Both the position numbers and the translations under genes were made by a program. From positions 1-47,533 of the forward strand of contig JANYCA010000168.1 in NCBI GenBank assembly GCA_025360525.1: DNA of 47,533 nt, in the 5' to 3' direction. This document shows, one piece after another, positions 16,960 to 26,199 of this stretch. Origin of the DNA: Chitinophagaceae bacterium (lineage in GTDB: Bacteria > Bacteroidota > Bacteroidia > Chitinophagales > Chitinophagaceae). The notes beneath the pieces were generated by a model. That model was not told the DNA's origin and did not search any database. It worked only from the letters and a program-made list of their open reading frames with translations. The number at the start of each line of letters is the position of its first letter. The first letter of the stretch is position 1.

Positions 16960-19092
16960 ATTAACACAGGCACCAACATATTAGCGAGTCCTATTGAATA
17001 CCTAAAAGGAGTAGGACCATTAAAGGCAGAATTGCTGAAAAAAGAACTCGGTATTTTCACTTTTAAAGACATGCTGGAGCATTATCCACTCCGCCATTTG
17101 GATAAAACCAAAATTGAAAACATTGCTAATCTTAATTACAATACAGATTATACGCAAGTAGCCGGCAAACTTATTCATCATGAAGTTGTGGGTGAAAAAA
17201 GATCCAGAAGATTAATAGCTTATCTCCACGACGGCACTGGCGAAATAGAGCTTACCTGGTTTCAGGGCATTGGTTGGATAGAAAAAACACTTGATATCGG
17301 ACAGCGATATCTTGTATTTGGAAAGCTGGGCTTTTTTAATAACAAGGCACAAATAGTACACCCGGAGATAGAAATTTTTACACCGGAAAAGGCTGGTGGC
17401 AAAAACTTTTTGGATCCAATTTATCCCAGCACAGAAAAATTAAAAGCGAGGGGAATTACCGGCAGGGCTATTGGTAAATTAACCTATGCGCTGTTGCAAC
17501 AATTATCCCCTAATAATTTCCCGGAAAACATGCCGGACACTATCATTAAACAGTACCGCTTTATTTCCCGCTGGGAGGCCATTGGTCATATCCATTTTCC
17601 GGCATCTGATGAAATGTACACACAGGCAGTAAGGCGGTTAAAATTTGAAGAATTCTTTTTTGCACAGATACGGCTGGGGCTTATCCGGGGTGCCCGCCAC
17701 CGCTTTAGCAAAGGCTGGACCTTCGATAAAGTTGGAACCCTTTTTAATACCTTTTACGACAAACACCTTCCTTTTTTATTAACCAATGCCCAAAAGAGGG
17801 TTTTAAAAGAAATAAGAAATGATATTGGCAGCGGCAGGCAAATGAACCGCTTACTGCAGGGAGATGTTGGTAGCGGCAAAACAATTGTTGCTTTGCTCTG
17901 CATGCTGATTGCAGCTGGAAATACAAGACCGGACGATGGCCATACTTTTCAAAGTGTTCTAATGGCCCCAACAGAAATTTTAGCACAACAGCACTTTAAC
18001 AGCATTACAGCACTGGTAAAAGATTTACCAATAAATGTGAGAATACTTACCGGATCATCTAAACAAAAAGAGCGGAGACAAATACTTGCTGCCTGTGCAG
18101 ATGGCAGTCTGCATATTTTAATTGGAACACATGCTGTGATTGAAGAAAAAGTTCAGTTTTTAAATTTAGGATTTGCCGTGGTAGATGAGCAGCATAAATT
18201 TGGCGTAGCGCAACGATCGCAGCTATGGAAAAAAAATAGCTTGCCGCCACACATATTAGTGATGACTGCAACACCTATTCCACGTACGCTTGCACTTACT
18301 GCATATGGAGACCTCGATTACAGTGTAATTGATGAACTGCCTCCGGGAAGGCAACCAATTATAACCTTGCATCGATATGAAAACAAGCGGCCGCAGGTAA
18401 TGGATTTTATAAAAGCAGAAATTTTGAAAGGCCGCCAAGCATACATTGTCTATCCTTTAATTGAAGAATCTTCTAAAATGGATTATGAAAACCTGATGAA
18501 AGGCTTTGACGAAGTGCAGTCTTTTTTTCCCGAGCCTAAATACTGGATTAGTATGGTGCATGGCAGGCAGGCAGCCAATTTAAAACAAACAAATATGAAC
18601 CGCTTTGTAACCGGCGATACACAAATAATGGTAAGCACTACCGTTATAGAAGTTGGTGTAAACGTTCCCAATGCATCGGTGATGGTAATTGAAAGTGCAG
18701 AAAAATTCGGGCTATCGCAGTTGCACCAGCTAAGGGGCAGGGTAGGCAGGGGCAGCGAAAAAAGTTTTTGTATTTTGCTTACAGGCAGCAAGGTTTCTTT
18801 GGATGCCAAAGAAAGACTAAAAATACTGTGCGCCACCAACGACGGCTTTAAGGTGGCTGAAAAAGATCTTGAAATCCGGGGGCCGGGAGAAATTGAAGGA
18901 ACCCGCCAAAGTGGTAATTTAAACTTTAAATTGGCGAATATTATCCAGGATAGAGTTATGCTTGAAGTAGCTAAAACAGTGGCCGTTGAAATACTTGAAC
19001 AAGACCCGGATTTAAAAATGGCAGCAAATTTGCCAATAACAAACTTTCTCCAGCAACAAAAGGGTAAAACAGCCTGGAGTAAAATTTCGTAA
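16960..19092 (+). CDS. recG: ATP-dependent DNA helicase RecG (start codon unusual)
   Basis: RecG remodels stalled forks and Holliday junctions. Conserved sequence starts upstream of any ATG: LASPIEYLKGVGPLKAELLK is encoded from 16981, yet between the stop at 16945 and 17032 the frame has no ATG, GTG or TTG. TTG 17032 would cut this wedge-domain start off. I take ATT 16960 (710 residues), with ATC 16957 or ATA 16978 as alternatives. Other marks: OB-fold wedge (about 60-170), Walker A GDVGSGKT (about 301), DEQHKFGVAQR (about 408), MTATPIPRTLALTAYGDLD, QLHQLRGRVGRG (about 587), GPGEIEGTRQSG. Followed after 80 bases by the giant surface protein gene. Confidence 0.93.
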   Translation: MNTGTNILASPIEYLKGVGPLKAELLKKELGIFTFKDMLEHYPLRHLDKTKIENIANLNYNTDYTQVAGKLIHHEVVGEKRSRRLIAYLHDGTGEIELTWFQGIGWIEKTLDIGQRYLVFGKLGFFNNKAQIVHPEIEIFTPEKAGGKNFLDPIYPSTEKLKARGITGRAIGKLTYALLQQLSPNNFPENMPDTIIKQYRFISRWEAIGHIHFPASDEMYTQAVRRLKFEEFFFAQIRLGLIRGARHRFSKGWTFDKVGTLFNTFYDKHLPFLLTNAQKRVLKEIRNDIGSGRQMNRLLQGDVGSGKTIVALLCMLIAAGNTRPDDGHTFQSVLMAPTEILAQQHFNSITALVKDLPINVRILTGSSKQKERRQILAACADGSLHILIGTHAVIEEKVQFLNLGFAVVDEQHKFGVAQRSQLWKKNSLPPHILVMTATPIPRTLALTAYGDLDYSVIDELPPGRQPIITLHRYENKRPQVMDFIKAEILKGRQAYIVYPLIEESSKMDYENLMKGFDEVQSFFPEPKYWISMVHGRQAANLKQTNMNRFVTGDTQIMVSTTVIEVGVNVPNASVMVIESAEKFGLSQLHQLRGRVGRGSEKSFCILLTGSKVSLDAKERLKILCATNDGFKVAEKDLEIRGPGEIEGTRQSGNLNFKLANIIQDRVMLEVAKTVAVEILEQDPDLKMAANLPITNFLQQQKGKTAWSKIS

Positions 19093-19172
19093 ATGATTTT
19101 GTTGAATCATTAACATAAAAAAGACACATCAAAGAACTAATATTAAATAGTTTTGTTTTATTATTTCGTAAA

Positions 19173-22100
19173 TTGTTCAAAATATACTTCTTGAAAATTG
19201 CCACGTTAATATTTCAGAAAATTACCTTATTTATCTTACCACTCATAGCAGGGCACTCCTCATTTGCCCAACTGCAATTTATAGAAAACAAAGGCCAGTG
19301 GAATAAAGATGTGGATTACAAAAGTGATATTCAAAATGGCTCTGTTTTTTTGCAACGAACAGGATTTATGGTTTTGCAGCACAATGCAAAAGATATGGAA
19401 GCACTTACGGAACAAATGCATGGTAATAATAACACCAGCAATGTCGTCAATATTCAAAGCCGCACTGTACCTGGTAACACCAACAACAAGCCCATTACCA
19501 TTCGTTCACATGCATACAAGGTAAACTTTGTAAAAGCGTCCGGCAATGTAGAACTCCATCCAGACAAGGTTTTACCTACCTATAATAATTATTTTATTGG
19601 AAATGATACCAGTAAATGGAAGGGCTTTTGTAAAATTTATCAGGGTGTTACTTATAAAAACATCTATCCAAATATTGATGTTCGTTACTACACAGACCAG
19701 GGTACTTTAAAATACGATTTGATTGTAAACCCGGGTGGAAATGTAAATGATATTGCATTGCAATTTGAAGGTGTAGATAAGTTAAGCATAAAAAACAAAG
19801 AGTTGATAATTGGTACTTCCTTAGGCGAAATGAAAGAATTATATCCTTATACTTACCAGCTAGCTGATAAGGGAAGGCAAACGCTGGATTGCAAATATGT
19901 GGTTGTTAATAACATTGTTCGATTTAAGGTTACCGGCTACGATAAAAATGCAACGTTAGTGATAGATCCTACCCTTATTTTTTGTTCGTTTGTTGGCAGC
20001 AGCAGGGATAACTGGGGATACACTGCCACTCCGGGTCCGGATGGTAGCTTTTTTGCAGGGGGCATTTCTTTTGAAGGCGGTTATCCGGTATCGCCGGGAG
20101 CCTTTGACGAATCGTACAATGGTGGTGTTAACGAAGATGGAAATGGCGGCTATGATATTGGTATCATTAAATTATCAGCAGATGGAACTACCAGGTTATA
20201 TGCAACGTACCTCGGCGGCAGCGCCAACGAACAGCCACATAGCATGATTACAGATGCACAAGGCAACCTGATTGTTGCAGGCAGGTCTAACTCACCTAAC
20301 TACCCAAGAGTAACTCCACTCATTGGCCCCGGTGGCAAATACGATATCTTCATTACAAAATTAAATGCAACTGGCAGTGCCTTGTTAGGCTCAGTTGTTA
20401 TTGGAGGTACCGAGGATGATGGAGTCAATATCAAACCAAAATTTATTAATGTACCCGGCCAGCCACCAGGTGCATTTGACACAAGGCGTAATTATGGGGA
20501 TGATGCCAGAAGTGAAGTGATATTGGGTCCAAATAACAGTATATACCTTGCATCATGCACACAGTCCGCTGATTTCTTCATATCTGGCTCTCCTATACAA
20601 ACTACCTTTGGTGGGGGCCCTGCTACTCTTGCGCAAGATGGTGTAGTACTTAAGTTTAACTCAAACTTAAACACGTTACTTTTTAGCACCTACTTTGGCG
20701 GAAGCGGCAATGATGCATGCTTTGTATTATCTATTAATCCAATTACCGGTAATTTGTATGTTGGCGGCAGCACAACCAGTCCGGATATACCAGGCGATAA
20801 AACCGGCGTGATGAGTCCAACTTTTCAGGGAGGTGTAGTTGATGGTTTCGTTACAGAGATGACCCCCAACGGAAGTGCCATTATTAAAACTACTTATATT
20901 GGAACCAATGATAACGATCCTACCAGAGATGGCAATGACATGGTGTATGGCCTTAAATCTGACCGGTTTGGATTTCCTTACATAATGGGCACCACAACTG
21001 GCAACTGGCAGGCCTTTAATGCCACATTTAGTAACCCCGGTGGCAAACAATTTATCGGGAAACTTAAACAAGATTTGTCAGGCTATGTTTATACTACCAT
21101 GTTTGGTAATAACTCTGATATACCCAATATTTCACCAACAGCATTTTTGGTAGACAGATGTCAGAATGTGTACGTTTCCGGGTGGGGCGGCGTATTCAAC
21201 AACAACAGGGGCTATCCTTGTGCTGGTACCGGAGGTTTAGAGTTTCTAATAACAGCAGGAGCAATCAAAGCAAATACAGACAGAAAAGATTTCTTTTTTT
21301 TCGTGCTGGAAAAAAATGCAATCAGCCAGTTATACGGTACATTTTTTGGACAAAATAATGGCTTTGACGACCACGTAGATGGAGGCACCAGCCGTTTCGA
21401 TGAAAATGGTATTATTTACCAGGCCATATGCGCCAACTGTAATAATACGCCTAATATATTTTTCCCTACAACACCAGGTGTATGGGCACCCAGTAATTTA
21501 TCTATTGGCTGTTCTGAGGCAATGGTAAAAATTGAAATGAATTTTGGTGGGGTGGGTGCCAGCGTAAAAGCCACTATAAATGGGGTGGTGGATACCATTG
21601 GCTGTGTTCCGCTAGCTGTGAAGTTTACCGATACACTTGCAAAAGGCAAAAGTTATGTCTGGGATTTTGGAGACGGCTCAGCACCTGTTAAAACTTTTGC
21701 ACCTGTTAACTCTATATCACATCAATACAATACAATTGGTAGTTTTCGTTTAATGCTCGTATCTATCGACTCTACCACCTGCAATATTTCCGATACAGCT
21801 TACGTAACAGTAAAGGTTGGCAACAATAATGTAACTCCAAATTTTACCACAGCAAAAATAGGCGGATGTCAAAGTCTTTCTTTTCAGTTTGTAAATAAAA
21901 CAACCGCAGTCCTGCCAGTATATACACCCAACACATTTGTTTGGGATTTTGGTGACGGATCGCCCAGAATAGATGCGGGCATAGAAACAAAAATTCATAC
22001 TTACCCTGGCCCCGGAACTTACCTTGCCCGGTTAATTGTAAACGATACCGCTTTTTGTAATTCGCCCGATAGCGTAAGTAACATAGTGCGACTTGCTGTA

Positions 22101-22862
22101 AATGTAAAGGCACAATTTACAACACCTGCAAAGGGCTGCGTTCCCTATACAGCAAAATTCGAAAATACCTCTTTAGGCGGCACTGATTTTATTTGGGATT
22201 TTGGCGATAACAGCTCGCTTTCAACAATGGTAAGCCCTTCGCATTTATACTCAACCACAGGAGACTATACCATCAGGCTAATTGCAATTGATACCTCTAC
22301 CTGTAACAAAAGAGATACTACTTTCTTTACCATCACTGTATCTTCCATACCTACTGCACTATTTTCATTTTCGCCTGTGCCGGCTTTAGAAAATACAGCC
22401 ATTGATTTTGTTAGCCGTAGCATCGGCGCAACCAGTTTTTTCTGGGATTTTGGCGATGGGGAAACTTCTACAAAAGAAAATCCCAGCCATCTTTTTAATG
22501 AATCTAAAACGTTCAATGTTTGTTTAATTGCCATTAATGATGCTGGCTGTACTGATACTATTTGCCAGCCGGTTACGGCAAAAATAATACCCTTACTGGA
22601 TGTGCCGAATGCATTTACGCCTGGAAAATTTGGCGTCAACGGAATAGTAAAAGTTGCGGGCTACGGTATTGCAAAAATGGATTGGAAAATATATAACCGG
22701 TGGGGGCAGGTAGTTTTTGCAACATCTAACAGAACCGCAGGATGGGATGGCACTTTTAAGGGCGCATTACAAGCAATGGATGTGTACACCTATACATTAG
22801 ATGTAGAATTTACAGATGGAAAAAAACTTAGAAAAACAGGTGACATTACTTTGCTGAGATAA
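19173..22862 (+). CDS. Giant secreted PKD-repeat protein with CHU_C / T9SS type B C-terminal domain
   Basis: 1229 residues. The signal peptide (FILPLIAGHSSFAQ) has no ATG in frame; TTG 19173 or TTG 19191 must start it. Order of parts: a DUF7948-type N-terminal domain (about 35-270, opening LQFIENKGQWNKDVDYKSD), beta-propeller-like SBBP repeats (about 280-690, e.g. YATYLGGSANEQ and FSTYFGGSGNDA), four PKD-like domains at about 828, 922, 1007 and 1088, each with WDFGDG or WDFGDN, and the gliding-motility C-terminal domain (about 1142-1229: NAFTPGKFGVNGI, YNRWGQVVFAT, GWDGTFKG). Such proteins leave through T9SS and stay on the surface as adhesins or motility proteins. The next gene is a PorP/SprF protein, the usual partner. 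Confidence 0.92.
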   Translation: MFKIYFLKIATLIFQKITLFILPLIAGHSSFAQLQFIENKGQWNKDVDYKSDIQNGSVFLQRTGFMVLQHNAKDMEALTEQMHGNNNTSNVVNIQSRTVPGNTNNKPITIRSHAYKVNFVKASGNVELHPDKVLPTYNNYFIGNDTSKWKGFCKIYQGVTYKNIYPNIDVRYYTDQGTLKYDLIVNPGGNVNDIALQFEGVDKLSIKNKELIIGTSLGEMKELYPYTYQLADKGRQTLDCKYVVVNNIVRFKVTGYDKNATLVIDPTLIFCSFVGSSRDNWGYTATPGPDGSFFAGGISFEGGYPVSPGAFDESYNGGVNEDGNGGYDIGIIKLSADGTTRLYATYLGGSANEQPHSMITDAQGNLIVAGRSNSPNYPRVTPLIGPGGKYDIFITKLNATGSALLGSVVIGGTEDDGVNIKPKFINVPGQPPGAFDTRRNYGDDARSEVILGPNNSIYLASCTQSADFFISGSPIQTTFGGGPATLAQDGVVLKFNSNLNTLLFSTYFGGSGNDACFVLSINPITGNLYVGGSTTSPDIPGDKTGVMSPTFQGGVVDGFVTEMTPNGSAIIKTTYIGTNDNDPTRDGNDMVYGLKSDRFGFPYIMGTTTGNWQAFNATFSNPGGKQFIGKLKQDLSGYVYTTMFGNNSDIPNISPTAFLVDRCQNVYVSGWGGVFNNNRGYPCAGTGGLEFLITAGAIKANTDRKDFFFFVLEKNAISQLYGTFFGQNNGFDDHVDGGTSRFDENGIIYQAICANCNNTPNIFFPTTPGVWAPSNLSIGCSEAMVKIEMNFGGVGASVKATINGVVDTIGCVPLAVKFTDTLAKGKSYVWDFGDGSAPVKTFAPVNSISHQYNTIGSFRLMLVSIDSTTCNISDTAYVTVKVGNNNVTPNFTTAKIGGCQSLSFQFVNKTTAVLPVYTPNTFVWDFGDGSPRIDAGIETKIHTYPGPGTYLARLIVNDTAFCNSPDSVSNIVRLAVNVKAQFTTPAKGCVPYTAKFENTSLGGTDFIWDFGDNSSLSTMVSPSHLYSTTGDYTIRLIAIDTSTCNKRDTTFFTITVSSIPTALFSFSPVPALENTAIDFVSRSIGATSFFWDFGDGETSTKENPSHLFNESKTFNVCLIAINDAGCTDTICQPVTAKIIPLLDVPNAFTPGKFGVNGIVKVAGYGIAKMDWKIYNRWGQVVFATSNRTAGWDGTFKGALQAMDVYTYTLDVEFTDGKKLRKTGDITLLR

Positions 22863-22964
22863 TGATTGTGATCATTTATGAGATTTATTCTTTTGCATAT
22901 TTTTAATATGAGTTAAAAAAATTGATTGTAGGTTTTGTTTGTAAAGAGGTGGTAATAAAATACG

Positions 22965-23984
22965 ATGATTAAAAGAAGAATGATATCGGTTGCTTTACTA
23001 TTGCTTGCTGTACTATTCAGTAAAGCACAGGATTTGCATTTTTCTCAATTTTTTAATTCGCCCCTTTCAACTAACCCTGCCAATACAGGCTTTATCCCAG
23101 ATGCGGATTATAGAATTGGCGCCCATTTTCGCAACCAATGGTCGTCTATATTAGCAGCGCCTTACAAAACGTTAAGTCTGTATGGAGATGCGCAGGTATT
23201 TCGTGAAAGATTAGACAATGGTTGGTTAGGCCTTGGAGGCCTTATTCTTGCTGATGAAGCCGGCAGTGGCGGTCTTCGTTCTACAAAAATATATGGCTCT
23301 GTTGCCTATCATCAAATGTTAGGAAGCAGCAGTTTGCTTTCCGCAGGTTTTAATGTTGGTTGGGCAAATAAAAGAATTGATCAAAGCAAATTAAAATTTC
23401 CGGACCAGTTTGATGGTAAATTTTTTGATGGAAACCTGGGCACTTCAGTAGCATTAACCAATAACAATATCAGCTATTTCGATATGCAGGCAGGAATGAA
23501 TTATGCCTATTTCCCTCACGAGAATGTTTACATCAATGCTGGCTATTCTATTCACCATATTAACCGGCCAACCGAAACATTTTTCGACCAGGCATTGGAC
23601 AGCAACCGCATCCCCATGCGCCACATTGCTTTTTTAAATGCTTCGTTAAAAGTTAATGACAGGGTTATATTAAACCCCAACGCCTATTATACCTACCAGG
23701 CTAAAGCAAGTTCATTTATGCTGGGTTTAGCTGCCAATTACAATTTATCCGGCGCTGGCGAAAAACAATTAATTGCAGGTGTTTACTATCGGTATAATGA
23801 TGCGGCCGTTGCAGTGCTTGGCTTTGAGTTAAATAATATTCGCTTTACATTTAGCTACGATGCTACTACTTCCAGCTTACGAAATTTTAATAACTCACAG
23901 GGCGCCCAAGAATTTAATTTAATGAAAAGAGGATTTTATAACCCCGGGGGTAATACCAACCAGGTAATGTGCCCAAGGTTTTAG
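22965..23984 (+). CDS. PorP/SprF-family type IX secretion outer-membrane protein
   Basis: 339 residues, signal peptide (SVALLLLAVLFSKAQ) then the family hallmark DLHFSQFFNSPLSTNPANTG, followed by RIGAHFRNQWSSI and a barrel of alternating strands ending near GFYNPGGN. SprF is needed to export SprB, and PorP/SprF genes commonly sit just after a CHU_C cargo gene, as here (103 bases downstream). I infer that it helps to secrete or anchor the 1229-residue protein. It converges on DUF4954 with a gap of only 30 bases and no visible terminator. Confidence 0.95.
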   Translation: MIKRRMISVALLLLAVLFSKAQDLHFSQFFNSPLSTNPANTGFIPDADYRIGAHFRNQWSSILAAPYKTLSLYGDAQVFRERLDNGWLGLGGLILADEAGSGGLRSTKIYGSVAYHQMLGSSSLLSAGFNVGWANKRIDQSKLKFPDQFDGKFFDGNLGTSVALTNNNISYFDMQAGMNYAYFPHENVYINAGYSIHHINRPTETFFDQALDSNRIPMRHIAFLNASLKVNDRVILNPNAYYTYQAKASSFMLGLAANYNLSGAGEKQLIAGVYYRYNDAAVAVLGFELNNIRFTFSYDATTSSLRNFNNSQGAQEFNLMKRGFYNPGGNTNQVMCPRF

Positions 23985-24014
23985 TAATGTTCATTATTAA
24001 AATCAGTCCATCTA

Positions 24015-26132
24015 TTACAAGGCTATCTTTCGCACCATTTGCTTAACCTGTTTTTTCAACACATCCAATTCGGCCAGTTTAGTTTGTATAAAACTATTAT
24101 CCTCTAATTTCCCAATTACGGTATTCATTTCCTCATCCGATTCGTAAACCATCTGCCTGAACGTATTGGTATAGTCTTTAGCCCTTGACTCATATATACC
24201 CTTGCACATCCAGTCTCTGGTAACCAACAATTGCTGCAATAATTCTTTTAACAATGCCGGGGTAAACTGTCGGGGCGTAATGTGCAATATTTCTAAAAGA
24301 GCCGTATAAGCATGGCTCAATTTATCAGTTTCATAAACACTACCCTGGCTTTTGTAAAAATCATGCACTTCCTGCCAGCTCTTTATCTTGCCAGTTTTTA
24401 CCTGCTGTTTAAATTTATTAACTGCATCTTTTGTCATCAATTGTCCACCAATATTCAACCATTCAGTTCGTTGAATTTTGGCATTCATATTTTTCTTTAA
24501 TTCTTCAAACGAGGTAAATTTATTTCGCTGAAAAAATTCCATTATTTTGAGTGTACCATAATATTGTATCAACTCGTTAAACAAAGAAATTGATTGTGGT
24601 ACTTTTAATATTTCGGTTTTACGCTGTGTGTTTTCCCAGCCATTTACGGTTGCAGTTCCATCCTCATCCGGCTTAAATTGTTGTAAAATTTGCAAAGAAG
24701 CAAACAGCTCATTAATAGTATCGGGAGCAAGGTAATCATACTCAATGTGCTGTATTTTCTCTGTTCTGCGGTCACGATCAATATATTTCCAGGCATTGCG
24801 TTCCAGTGCATACATGTTGTACATAAACCAATAGGCCGGCATTACAACCAATTTATCGTTGGCAACATCATTGCTAATAAGGCTAAAAGGTACCGGGATG
24901 TTTAACTCTGCAGGATAATCTCCCTTAGCCAGTATTGTGAAGGATGCAAATTTTGAATTATGCTTAAGACTTACACATAACCCCGGCCAAAAACCACGAC
25001 CAGCAATTATTTCACCATCCGGGCTGCGGCTATTGTGATTGCTGCCGATGGTGGCCCCTGCAGCAATATTACTTTGTCCCATTATGAGGGCCGCACATAA
25101 AAAAGAATTATTGTGGTGCTGCTCGTGTGCCGGAAAAATTAACGAATTTAAAACCTCACAACAGGAGATAGTAGCATTGTTACCCAAATAGGAATTGATT
25201 AATCTTGCGCCATATTTTAACTGGGAGTGAGAAGCCATTACAAACCGAACTGCTTTAACTCCATAAAATATTCTGCAACCAAAGCCAACAATTCCATTTA
25301 CAATTTCGCAGCCTTCACCAATTTGAGAAGTGCGGTTGGCGTCGCTGTTAATAGTAAGGTTTTTTAATTTATTGGCGCCCTTTAAATAGGCGTCTGTACC
25401 AATTAATACATCTTTAATTATTTTACAATTTTTTATTACCGTACGATCGCCTATTTTCCCATAATGTCCCCTGCTTTTATCAAATTTATTGTTTGTAAAT
25501 TCTTCAAACTTATTTACCAGTTCCTCATCAGCAATATACCTGCTCCAAAGGTGTGCATCACCGGGCAACATACCATCAAAGGGCATTACACTTCGGCCAC
25601 CATTCTCGTTGCACAACTCCAGTACAACTTTTACTTTTTCATCTTCCCCGTCGAAAACAATACCATTTCCAAACTTTGCTTTGTCTGTTGACGCCAGTTC
25701 ATTTACATTGGCAATCATTACTTCATTGTCAATAATATAATGGCTGAGATAGTTAACATTGTCAATACAAACATTGTTACCAAAATCGCAGCTGATGATG
25801 GTACTGTTGTATAAGCCTACAGGCATGCGCAGGTTATGAAACTCCAGGTAAAGCGGTTCTAAATTTCCGATGCGGACAAGTCCAAAAAACTTGCAATTTT
25901 TTACCAGCTCCGGTTTAAATAAAGAGGTCACCAAAATTTTGTTCCAGTCATCAGAGGTATTGCTGTTGCGTACCAATACTTCTATTTCAAAAGAAGATAG
26001 TTTGCGGTATTTATCAGCATGGGGATTTTGCTTGTTGCGCAGGTAATATTCGTCCTTCCCTTCAGGAATATATTTTTCATCAATGAAATTATAGCCTAGA
26101 TCGTCTACGGGATGTTTCTTAATAATATTCAT
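24015..26132 (-). CDS. DUF4954 family protein with left-handed beta-helix region
   Basis: 705 residues, cytoplasmic (no signal peptide). The sequence fits DUF4954, a family confined largely to Bacteroidota and spirochaetes. Residues about 70-400 have the hexapeptide-like periodicity of a left-handed beta-helix (NCKIIKDVLIGTDAYLKGAN, then CEIVNGIVGFGCRIFYGVKA and AGATIGSNHNSRSPDGEIIA), the fold of LpxA, GlmU and other acyl- or sugar-nucleotide transferases. The C-terminal third is alpha-helical. The gene follows glmS by 67 bases on the same strand, pointing to hexosamine or cell-envelope metabolism, but its reaction is unknown. Confidence 0.88.
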   Translation of the reverse strand: MNIIKKHPVDDLGYNFIDEKYIPEGKDEYYLRNKQNPHADKYRKLSSFEIEVLVRNSNTSDDWNKILVTSLFKPELVKNCKFFGLVRIGNLEPLYLEFHNLRMPVGLYNSTIISCDFGNNVCIDNVNYLSHYIIDNEVMIANVNELASTDKAKFGNGIVFDGEDEKVKVVLELCNENGGRSVMPFDGMLPGDAHLWSRYIADEELVNKFEEFTNNKFDKSRGHYGKIGDRTVIKNCKIIKDVLIGTDAYLKGANKLKNLTINSDANRTSQIGEGCEIVNGIVGFGCRIFYGVKAVRFVMASHSQLKYGARLINSYLGNNATISCCEVLNSLIFPAHEQHHNNSFLCAALIMGQSNIAAGATIGSNHNSRSPDGEIIAGRGFWPGLCVSLKHNSKFASFTILAKGDYPAELNIPVPFSLISNDVANDKLVVMPAYWFMYNMYALERNAWKYIDRDRRTEKIQHIEYDYLAPDTINELFASLQILQQFKPDEDGTATVNGWENTQRKTEILKVPQSISLFNELIQYYGTLKIMEFFQRNKFTSFEELKKNMNAKIQRTEWLNIGGQLMTKDAVNKFKQQVKTGKIKSWQEVHDFYKSQGSVYETDKLSHAYTALLEILHITPRQFTPALLKELLQQLLVTRDWMCKGIYESRAKDYTNTFRQMVYESDEEMNTVIGKLEDNSFIQTKLAELDVLKKQVKQMVRKIAL

Positions 26133-26199
26133 TAACTGTTTGGGGTTTGAATTGAAAGGTTTGCAATTTTAAGAAATGTGTATAAACCGTACAAACGTA

